Source: Sperchopsis tessellata (lineage: Eukaryota > Arthropoda > Insecta > Coleoptera > Hydrophilidae). From it: a stretch of 30,451 nt of DNA. The position numbers and the translations under genes are program-made. The stretch lies in the NCBI GenBank assembly GCA_033557685.1, contig JAWQRN010000377.1:1-30451 (forward strand), in the 5' to 3' direction. The notes beneath the pieces are model-generated. The model had not been told where the DNA came from. It ran no database searches and saw nothing but the letters and a program-made list of their open reading frames with translations. How positions within the stretch are numbered: the first letter of the stretch is position 1; every line of letters begins with the position of its first letter. Shown here piece by piece: positions 10,505 through 21,733 of this stretch.

Positions 10505-13500
10505 TAAGAATTTGAAAATAAGAAACAACAGAATGGCAGAAAGAAAGGTATATGAGTTTTCTAGATTTTGAAAAAGCCTTCGATAGGATTGGGAGAAAAA
10601 ATATCTGGAAAATTCTAAAATCATATGGCATTCCTCAGAAATACATAAAAATTATGCAGTTGCTATATGAAGACTATGGGGTTAGAATACAACACGAAAA
10701 TCAACTGTCAGATAAAATTTCTATAACATGAATGTTTTCAATTAACTGGTAGATCTAGAGTATGCAGATGCCTACTGACAGAAACAAGAGGTCATATGGA
10801 AAGCAAGATTAAGCTATTTACACAGGGTGGAGAACAAGTCGGACTTTATTACATTAACATTGAAAAAACAAAGATGATGGAAATAAATATAAAAGAGAAG
10901 AAGGAAGTTGTGTTAACAGATAAACCTATAGACATAGTAAATCAAATGTGTTATTTGAGCAAAAAAGTAAAAATGATATTCTAACAAGAGTGGGAAAGGC
11001 TCAGAAAGCATTCATGGTACTTAGGAAGATATGGTCAACAAGTGAGATAAGCAAAGATAATAAAATTAGATTATTTAGTAAAAAGTGTAGTTCTATAGTA
11101 GTAGTTAGACTTGGAATGAAAACAGAAAAGATGTTCAAAGAATTCAGGTGTTCATAGACAAATGCTTAAGAATAATATTAGGTATACACTGGCCAGACAA
11201 GATATCAAAAATGAACTATGGAATTATATTGACTATAAAAAAGCACAAATGGAGATGGATGGGGCATATGCTGAGAAGACCCATTAGAAACTCGACAAAG
11301 CAAGCATTTCGAATATCAATCTCCGGGCAGGAGAAGGGGAGTACGCCCAACTGAGGTGTGGAAAAGATGTATAACTCAGGAGTGTAAAAACCAGAGAACG
11401 ACATGTACAAGTTAAAAGAATAGCACAAGATAGAAGTGAATGGAGAGACTGTCTGAATAAAATTGCGAGCTATATTAAGGTGCAAGTAAAGTGATAGAAA
11501 AATGACTTCTAAGTGTGTGATTCTAGCAAACTAACCACTTTTATATCATGGACTTGCTATTAGAAACGTTCTTAGGATGCCCTATATTCCGCTAGGAATA
11601 AACAGGACATACATACATGCTCTCACGTATGCTGTAAGTGAGGATGTTCATCTAACTCGTTAACTATTACACTATTCATATTTTTGAGAGAGTTCATGAA
11701 GACTTATATTCCAAAAATATAAAATGATGACAGTTTCTTTGTTACATCTGTCAATTTTTGAAAAAAACTGAGGAGCGTAAATATATTTCCCTCGGTTTCA
11801 TATACATAACTATTTGATCAGTGGCGACATAATTGTAATAGGCAGGAAGCTATTATTAAGAAGAGGTGATATATAACTTTGCCAACTGCTGTTAGACTCG
11901 CTGAGAACGTTGAGTATTAACATATATGTATACAAGAAAAATATATCAGATTGAAGAAGTGATTCTGTAGTCATCAGAATCAAATTGAGAGGGAATATGG
12001 GAGCAAGTGGTATCATCGGCATAGGGAATTAAAGGTATTTTTCAGAGGCTGATATACAGCCACCCTTCAAAATCCTCATGCTAATACCATACCAGTCCGC
12101 ACTGGTCTTAGGTTTCATAACTGCAGCAATATTTTTGAGTTGATGTAGGTGATCATTGATATTGAATTCTCAGTTATATGTAGAATCAATTTATCAGTAA
12201 TTGCATTTTTGGTACAGGTTGTACTATATTTATGTTAATTCATATTTATTTTTTTTCTTTTAATTTAACGGTATTTGACTGCTCTATAATAATTAGACAA
12301 TTTTATTTATATGATGTTGTTATTATGTTTTTAAAACGTTATTTATTTTAGGTTATTGCCATCAGTTAAGGATGTATTTAGACGCTTCTTATACCAATGT
12401 AGATGCTGTTGTCAAATTAGTCCATCGACCTTTTCAATATCTCCATACATTTACTAACTCTCAAAAGTTACTTTCTGAATTTGTAAATAACTTTTTATCA
12501 CCTCAAATCACTCCTCACATCAAATACAATTTAATCCCTTATTTAAGAAATGCAAAGAAATTTCCATACCATGATATTGTTCAATATTTAAATCATAGTT
12601 CAGATTTTGATACAACAAATAATTTATTGTATTGTATGTTGGCCTTAGAACCAGCAGATTATGGTGAGCAAAATATTTTATTTTCGAAATATTTTCATAA
12701 ATTCTGTTACATATTCATAAAATATTTGTATTTTTTCCATTTTTGTGTGGTTATATTTAAAATGAAAATTTGAAAAAAGCAAATAATTTGTTGTAGTGAT
12801 TCTCAACAGACAGTGTGTTCCATTAAAACTACCTGAATATGTTCACTATTACGGTATCAATTGAAGAATCTCCACCCGGGACCAAGGCTAAATTTCATTA
12901 AGTTGAAATTTATTTTTAAATTTTTTATTAAAGAACCATTACTTTAAATGTAACAAGATGCAGCATATCTGTGCGACACTGGCCTATAGACTCCAGATCG
13001 AGCTGTACATGTATGCGCCAATAGTAAACATTTTTTTACAATTAAAAAAATATATATTTTTTTAAAGTCGGCCTATTTCCGTTACTATCGCCTATCACCG
13101 ACGCTAGGGATTAGCTGCCTCACCTGGAATTGCATTCTTTTACGTGCATGTGGTCTTCATTTTACCTACAATACACTGTTTTACGTTTTCCCCGGAAGAC
13201 GAGCGCTACAAAGACTTTTCCCTTATCACAAAAAGCCGACCGCCTCTGGGATTTGAACCCGAGACCCCACGCTTAGTACCCTAGTACTTAGCCACTGAGC
13301 TACAAGACGGCTAATTCAAAAATTGTAACTACTGATCTGTGTAGAATTTTTTGAAGCAATATTTACATATTTCACAAATTAACTAGTTTGATGAAACAGA
13401 TACTTCGTACTTGGGGATAGCCAATAAATCTAGTGCAATATTGTTTTGTCTAATAAGTATTTATGCTATTTTATTATGTAGCCAATGTACATTCTTATTC

Positions 13501-16500
13501 ACTATGTCAAATAGGTGAAAAAACAGTTTCATATTACTGATTTCATTGGTATCTTATAGTAGCCTAGCATTTGATCGCAACAGTCGATGCCTGACATGTT
13601 CTTATTATAGTCTGGCAGTCATCGATTTTCATTTTGTATGCCTTGTTTGTTTTATATCCCTCTCTGAGCTGTATTTGGTCTTATAGAAATCATTAAAACG
13701 TTACAATTATCTTTCCACTTTGTACCAAGGGATTCCTTTTCTTTTGAACATACTTTCACCTTAGAGTGCCGATTATGAATTTTATGAGCATGCCTATGTT
13801 CATTATCAACTGTATCTTTTCTAAAATAAATTTAGAAAAAATTCTTTCGGGGTGCACAACTCGTACATTTTGATACCATATTTAGCCATTTTGTTGCATA
13901 TGTATTATTTAGTTATTTTATGAAAACATAGGCATTGCAAAATTGTTTCGAATCTGTTCTGTGTCATGACTTTTCCAAATAAAGGGTGATTGTACTATAC
14001 ATGTTTTGTCCAATATAGTTTAATGCTTGACATCTTTACCTTACTCATTACAATGCATAATCCTAAGAACTAAGAACTTTTTAATTTCAACTAAACTCGT
14101 AGGCTTCTATTTACACAGTCAAACGCAAACTGTCAGCTCTCCAATCAACAATTTTATCGTTTAGAGCATTCTCAAAAAAGAATTGAAATATTTCAATGCA
14201 GGAAGAATTCGGTGAAATTTGAATTTTTATATCTGGTTCACCCGTGAAAGTCAGTACAGTTGCATTATTATCCTTCGATACCCGTTGATCTATCATTTTC
14301 ATCAGAATCGTCATAATCTTCATTATCCTCTTGAACATTTTCAGTTTTGCTATCTTCAGAATCTTTATCAGAAGGTTGTTCATAATTACTTTTACAATCG
14401 GAATAAATGTCAATCTCAATTGTAGTTAAATTGATATCCATATTACTGTCTTCCCCATCCATGATACACTGAGCTGCTCGTTCTAATTCTATTTGAGTTA
14501 GAATTTTTTTACTACGAACGGCCATATCGTTGGATCTGTATTATTTACCTATTATGGATACAACTAAAGGAGGGATATTAGATATATTACTTTATTTCTT
14601 ACACAAAAATATCCTTACAATATTGAACCGAAAAATAAAAACTTACTTTATTTCTTGAGACCACCTGGCACACATATGTGTTAGACATTTTTTTTATTTC
14701 TTCAGGTTTTCTGGGAGATAACCGTGTGTTGGCTTTTTTTGTTGCAGGGGAGATTAATAAGACGTGTAGCTTTTAATAGTTTTAATTATATTCTATGACT
14801 AGCATTTCTGAGAGCTACATGTCAGTCTATACCTAGCACTTTTTAGAATTGGTCGGCACCTGCATCTAGAATTTTTTAGAGCTACATGGCAATCTATAAT
14901 TAGAACTTTTTAGAGCTACATGTTTTGATAGTGTTCCCTGCAACGATGGACGAAACATCGCCAAAATAAAAGCCAACATACGGTTACCTCACGGAAAACC
15001 GGAAGTCTACATACTGATATTTTTATGTTTTTTTGTTTAGCAGTAATAACTTCATATAATACTTGATTATTCATAAACTATAATTAAATTAATACACAAT
15101 AACAGTCCATAACATAGGATCGCCGCCCTCAACTAAATTCGTTATGCAAGTAGCACAGTTGTAACTGTAGGAGACATATTTCTAGGTGGAAATAGTTGCT
15201 AAGGACATCTTCAAAGCCGATTCATCTTACTCGGATGCACTAATAAAAGATACTGATGCTGCAACAAAATCACGCTGATAGTTTGGTATAGATGATGTCT
15301 ATATATATATATGTACGGAAGGCGCTATTACACATTTGGCGGCTAAATTATTTTATAATTGATGGTTTTTTCAGGTTTATGGTACTCAACCCTATCTTTA
15401 ATAGTTTCATAGAATTTTCTAAATTAGTTTAGATCAAAACACTATAAAACCACTTTTCCAATAGCATTCAAAATGTGTAACAGAATTTGTGAAATGGCTT
15501 TAAATAATTTATGTTAAATAACATGTAGTAATAATAAATAAATATTTTTTATTGTATTTCAGAACATAATAAACACAGTATACAAGTGCTTTCTATACTC
15601 AGTACTAATTTACATTATATGACTGACGTCATAAATCTAACAGATGACAGTGATGAAGAAATGGACGTATGTGATGAACATGTATCTCTTCAAGAGTATA
15701 TTTTCCTTCTTAATAATCAGGAACGAGTGAAAAAGATTCTACTGTATTTTGGTGATCATTGTGAAAATGAAGAACTTCTTCTATCACTTACACATCTATG
15801 TCACAATTTGCTTCTATTGTATAAAGATTCAATAAGAAAATTCATGTTAGTAAACATTTTCGTTTTTATTTCATATATTTGTTGTTTAAGTGTTTTTTAT
15901 TCGATATTTTAACTTTTAGGTTAGTATATATGCTCGCACTGAAGGGAACATTTATAAACAAACTGTGGCAGTTTATTACGCGGCATGAAGCATCTATTAT
16001 ACAGTCAAGTACAGGACAAATGTCTTGTCTTCAAGATGTCCATACTGCAATTTCAGTATTTTGTGATGTCTTCACATTTTATACGGAAACACTAACCGAC
16101 TCAGGTAATACATTTTTATAAACTTTAAATACCAGGTGTGTGATATGTTGTATAAATTTCATTCACTTAATACTATGTCTTTTCATTGAATATATTTTAT
16201 TTCATTTCTTACAGAATCGACAGACACAAGTGGTACTTTTACATCAGAGGAACTTAGTGCAATGTCAGAGTTACTGAAAAATGTAGCTCTTAATCTGATA
16301 GAATTAGCTTTTCCTATGTGCAGATCAAATTCAGTAAGTAATCAAATCTAATAGTCTTAGTTAATATTAAATCATTATTATTAAAGTTTTTATAAAAAAG
16401 ATGATTTATGATAGTATATTGACCAAAAATGTCTAAAAAAACATGTACCCGAATTTACATAAGTTTGTGAATACCTCAGAAAAAGTTTAAAATCAAAACT

Positions 16501-19500
16501 CAGCCCCCAACAATGCTGTCAACTAGCCGCAGAAATCACACATTGACTGACCACGTTCAAAAATTAAGACTCGATAGATATTTTTGAACGCTGGTAAGAA
16601 GGATCATTTTCAACCACACACCTTTACACTTTTACCTGCCTGGTTGCAACCGATTAAAAAGAACGAAGTCTGTTCCTGTCTTACAAATACAAATGATTCT
16701 TCAAAAGAATATTAGCAAAAAAATATATTTAAAATTTTCCTTTATTGCCCTATCTGTTTGTATCATTGTCTATAAAATATATTTTGTAATTACCAGTATT
16801 TGTTAGCGTTGTTATAATATCTTACAATAAATATAGTTTTTTACTCAAACTATTTCCAAGATATTCAATAAAATCTAACGTTGGTGGCTCACATTTATGT
16901 GGCTCTATCCCTTATAAATATGAAGCAATTTAAAATACCTTCTCTGAAGGTGGTAATTCTGTATAGAAAACTGTTGTCCTTTTGAATGTTGTTTGAGGAA
17001 GCAAACAGACTACATGTATATATTTACCATTTTTTTGAAGTTGGCTATAGCAATATAGTTATAAAAAAAAAACTATATGTCTTATTTGGAGAATTGGACG
17101 AAGAGTAAAATTGCTCTATCCTATGGAAATAGTTTGAAACAAAAAAAGTTGTTAACTAGGTATTGTATTGGTAAGTTTAGGTCAGGTGTTACAAAAGCAC
17201 ATTTTTTTTAGTGCCTGATCGTTTTAATAACTCTACTGTGCTCTATACATATCAGTACTTGAAAAATGTTCCAATGCAATACAGAGTGAATGATGAAAAA
17301 TACGCACCATGGGAATCGTAGTTAATAGTAGGTACTGAAAAGGTTAAATTAATAAATTAGTTTCAAATTATTGCCAATTCTCCGAAATATTTAAAAATTT
17401 CAAAATTACATTTTTAAAATGGAAACATTTCTGTTATTATTTTACATTAAAAGTTTAAAAAGGAAATGTTTAATCATTTCTATATTATTTCGAGAAATAT
17501 AAGAAAAACTGTGATAGTTTTACAGTTATAGCACAAAGTTTAATTGTTTTAAATAGGCATTATATTTGAAATTTACGTTATTAAATAAAAAATACATTTT
17601 CCATTTCAATGATGTATCACAGATTAGCAGTATATTTCATGGAGTGTCTTGAACTTTTGAGATAGCAATATATAATTCAAATAAACTTAGGGCTAAATAT
17701 ACTTCTTTGCTAAACTATTTGATAACAATGGCTGCAGCATTGTGTCTGAGAGATGAAGCTCTCCATTGACATCCATTTCATTTCTTTGTTTCTTTTATCA
17801 CTGACAGGGCTGAAAAAGTCTTCACCCGAATTGCAAGTCGAACATACGACCAATAATTTAATAACTCTGTAACTAAGAAATGGATTTTCTTTTTTCAGTG
17901 ATATCCAAAATTAAGACAATGAATGCATTTTATGTTTGGACACCTGGCTGACATCAGAAGTAAACTTGATCAGGTTTTCTTTTTCATGAGGATTATGTGG
18001 TGTGCTTGAATGGGTTTATAATCCAGAGGTTACCTTTATGAGAGTCCTTATTTTCAGAGTAATAATGATTAATGTTTTAAGTTAACACCCTTAAATGTTG
18101 ACTTATTATACTGATTAAGACTTTCTATTTGATAGTAGTAATCATAAATTCTTGCAAAAGTGTAAACATTTCTGTATCTTCCTGTTATACGTTACTCTCC
18201 CAAAGTGGCAGTTTACTTTTTGACAGCATCTTATTTCTCAGTGTAAAAATATTTGTGCAAAACACCATTCTTCATTCAACAAAGGTTCTTCCCTCATTTC
18301 GACAAGACGTGAAAGAATCCTCCCTCGCAATAGCCACCTTGCTTATGTTTGGGGAAGGAAGGAAGGTTGGTGTTGGAGTTCATATTATCACGCAGTGTCA
18401 TGAACAGCTTGAATTTCATAGCTTGACTGTCTCAACGCACTCCAACACATTTTTCCCAGTCTAAGCCCTGAGCTTGAAAATACTCATCAGGAGCACTAAA
18501 TATCTCTGAAGTAGCGGTCCGTTCAGGTAAGTCAAAGCAATAAAGAAGTTCTTCACTATACCTCACGAAGCGAAGTAGAATAGCATGGTATCTCATGTTA
18601 GTTGATTCATCAAGTTAAATCGCAAACATCTCGATTTCCTTATACCCTCTACAACTTGCTCTTCAGTATCAGTAACCATGTCAAAAATTCTCCTCTGAAC
18701 ATTCCGAAGTATCAACACTATTTTTTCCTTGTTTCTTTTAAACTTTTATCACTCTTATTTGGCTTACTTTCTGTCATCACAACTTTTCTCCTGACTATAG
18801 TTCTTGCTTTTAAACAAGGTTATTTGCAGTTTGACTGTTTGTCTACATTTTGTAGAATTTAAAATTTTACAACATAAATAAATTGCTTTATATATTACAG
18901 CACAGCTTTAGCAATCAATACCTACAGTCCTGGCAAATTTAAGAACGTTTGGGAACAACAAAGTGTGCTGGATGTGTTAAAGAGGTGTTGTTGTACCAAG
19001 TGTTAAACTGCAGTAACAATAAATCACATATATAACTGTTGGTATTTATACAGCTTGAAGGAGCAAAATTTTGGGTATGGTTGCATTTTATCCCGTAATA
19101 AAAAATGTTTTCGCTTACCTTATTTCCATTATCTTTGGATTTGCGCATAGAAGTTTCTGTTCTCGTGTGGTGTAGTAGGGAAGTATTAGGAATGGATTAT
19201 GTGGATGAAAAGATGGATTTGAATGTATTACACACACTATCTTATTATATACAAATAATTGTTTTAAAAGTACAAACACAAATATAATTAATTTCGCATA
19301 TTTGAAACATAAGAAAGTTATATACGGTATTTGAGTTGTTAAACAGTGTGACTTAAAATACATCAACACTGGGAGATCATATGTACTATTTTGTTCTTGA
19401 AAAATAAAAATTGACTGTTTTGAACAGTGTGGGCAAAAATACCCCTGTTGTAAAAGAGAAAGTGTACCTTTTTTTTGATGTTACCCCTAGCAAATACCCC

Positions 19501-21701
19501 TATTGTTCCTATCACGTCTGAGCTGGGTTTTCCCAGAAGTGGATGCTACATTTTGATGAACATTTATGTAAACAAATTAGCAACATTTGGACAACACAGT
19601 ACACATATTTACAGAGGGGGTTGTCATAAGATGATGTAAACAATAACTATATCTAGTTGTTCGCCAGATTACTCGCTCAAATTAATTATAAAAAATCATT
19701 GAACTTATGTTAACTAAATTTAAATTTTTGTTAAGTGAGTATCTTGTGATACAATATTGAAAAGAGGAACAAAAATCTATTTAATTTAATTCTGTGTTAA
19801 ATCTATAAAACTATCATAGTCAGAAAAAATGTCTGAACTAATCACAAATAAGATAAAAATATCTAAAAATGTTTTCTTTACATTTTTAAAGTATTTAAAG
19901 AATTAATATTCCATAATAGACCCTGTATACCTGCTTCTAAATGAAAACACTAATACTTGTTGGGTATTAACTGGTTCAATATAAATTACAGCCTTCGGAG
20001 AAAATTTAACCTATGTTGCGTAAGAAAAACGAATTAAAAAGTGGTAGGTTTTGTTTTTATTTTGTTTTTTTTTTTTTGTACGGGTATGTACTAATTTAAT
20101 AATATAATAGCTTTGGATAATTTCTTCATTATTTCTATTTTTCTTTTTTGCTTTGTTTATTCTTTAATTTAATGCTTGGTTTAGAATAGGAAAACAGTTA
20201 TTTAACTTATATTTATCATTTAATATTTTAGTTACGGTCAACTCCTGAAATGGTACGGCTCTATAACTCTTGCTTGAATGCTGTGAAAATGTTATACACT
20301 CTAGATTTAAGGAAACATTTTTGTAAACTAGGCTTCTGGACTAAGAAGAAAATTCACATATCTACAGATTTAACGAGAAAGAATTATTTGCAAAAGACTG
20401 TGAAGCCATTCCATGGATTAGTTGATGAAGATGAAGGTAAGATTTAAGTTTTTGGACATTTTATATGCCTAATAGTTTAAATACAAGTGTTCAATTTTTG
20501 ATAAAGTACTTTAGTATTGACATTAGGGTTAAATATTGTTTATTTTGGTAAATGTAAGTTCAAATCCAAACCCCCATTTTTAATGTATATTATCATATTT
20601 TTTTCATTTCATGAATATACAACTTGACAATAATGGTTTGTATCAATTTTACCCCTATGAAATTGTTGTATTATCAGTCTTTCAACCCATTTTCTTGGAC
20701 AAAGTGTTGAAGATGCACTTATTTAAGCATAGTATACCAGGTGGTAACGAAATATGGGGCATTATTACAACTTTTTTATTTGTACAAATAATTGAATGCA
20801 CTTTTATATTTGTATATAGGTTATAAATATGTGTTATTACACATATTTAAATAGCATTTTTGAGTTTTGCAAGAAATATGAACTTTCCTATTTTAAATAC
20901 GACAACGGGTAATTTTCTACTGTTTCAGATAGAAAAAGAGAACGAGGTGAAATCTTTTTTTGATTTTTATTTTTTGTGCTAATTTTCTGTTAAACGCCTT
21001 AATCTGTTCCTTAGGACCTATATTTTATGCCAGAAATGCAATCGGGCATTGCTTAAAATAAAGGAGTTGTGCGCTTCAGAAAAGTAAATAAATGAGTTTT
21101 TTTTTACCATAAAAATACTTTTTTTTTTTTCAAAGAGACACCCAGTTGATAGCATGTTGTATTGCGAATACAGTGATATCAAACACTATACAATTGCAGG
21201 ACTTGAATAACACAAGATGTATAATGACATTTAATTCATTCGTGGTCAAATTCAAGGTATAAGTCACCTCTACTAAAACATAAAGTATTTTTAGTTAGTT
21301 TAGTACACAGTTAATTAAAATGCAAGTCCTGTAAGATAATATTATGTATGTGGTATACATGAATTCGTAATAAATATCTTATTATCCTTACAGTAGTTTT
21401 GCATGAACTCTCAAGTGTAAACAAAAGTTTTCCTCAGAATTTGATAACTTAAAACATATTAATAAGCTTTAACAGTAAATGATTTGTGCTTATGTGAACT
21501 TATTTCGGTTTCATTGGCAAATTCGGTCGGTGAGTCCAACACGTTCAATTAAGTACCACATTATTTTTGGATATTATTTTGGAAGGTTTTATAAATTATA
21601 AATTCATTTCTATAGTAATAACTATAAATCAATTTTGATTTCCTTTGAGGCATATAAGGTTTGACAACAAGAATACTCAAAAAATTTGTAAGTAGGGGCA
21701 C

Positions 21702-21733
<32 letters not shown>

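Larger units (their letters stand above)
9242..12351 (+). other. UBE3C intron 3 (3.1 kb)
   Basis: Holds LINE fragments between about 9702 and 11625 (separate entries). The flanks 9242-9700 and 11626-12351 are AT-rich with no recognised element. Confidence 0.6.
12664..15562 (+). other. UBE3C intron 4 (2.9 kb)
   Basis: Contains the SINE, the piggyBac relic and TIR element copy 1. The stretches 12664-13027, 13313-14110 and 15006-15562 show nothing I recognise beyond AT-rich sequence and a short TA run near 15299-15310. Confidence 0.6.

Noticed and set aside
11810..12022. 70-codon minus-strand open frame in intron 3
   Set aside because: No recognisable motif or splice context.
13239..13312. A functional tRNA gene
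   Set aside because: Weak D arm, abnormal anticodon arm and a mismatched T stem, with a SINE body attached downstream.
18129..18464. 111-codon plus-strand open frame
   Set aside because: The informative strand is the minus one, which carries hAT transposase blocks; the plus frame is its shadow.
20611..20826. 71-codon plus-strand open frame after UBE3C exon 8
   Set aside because: Does not match any UBE3C segment and has no suitable splice acceptor in phase; likely chance.
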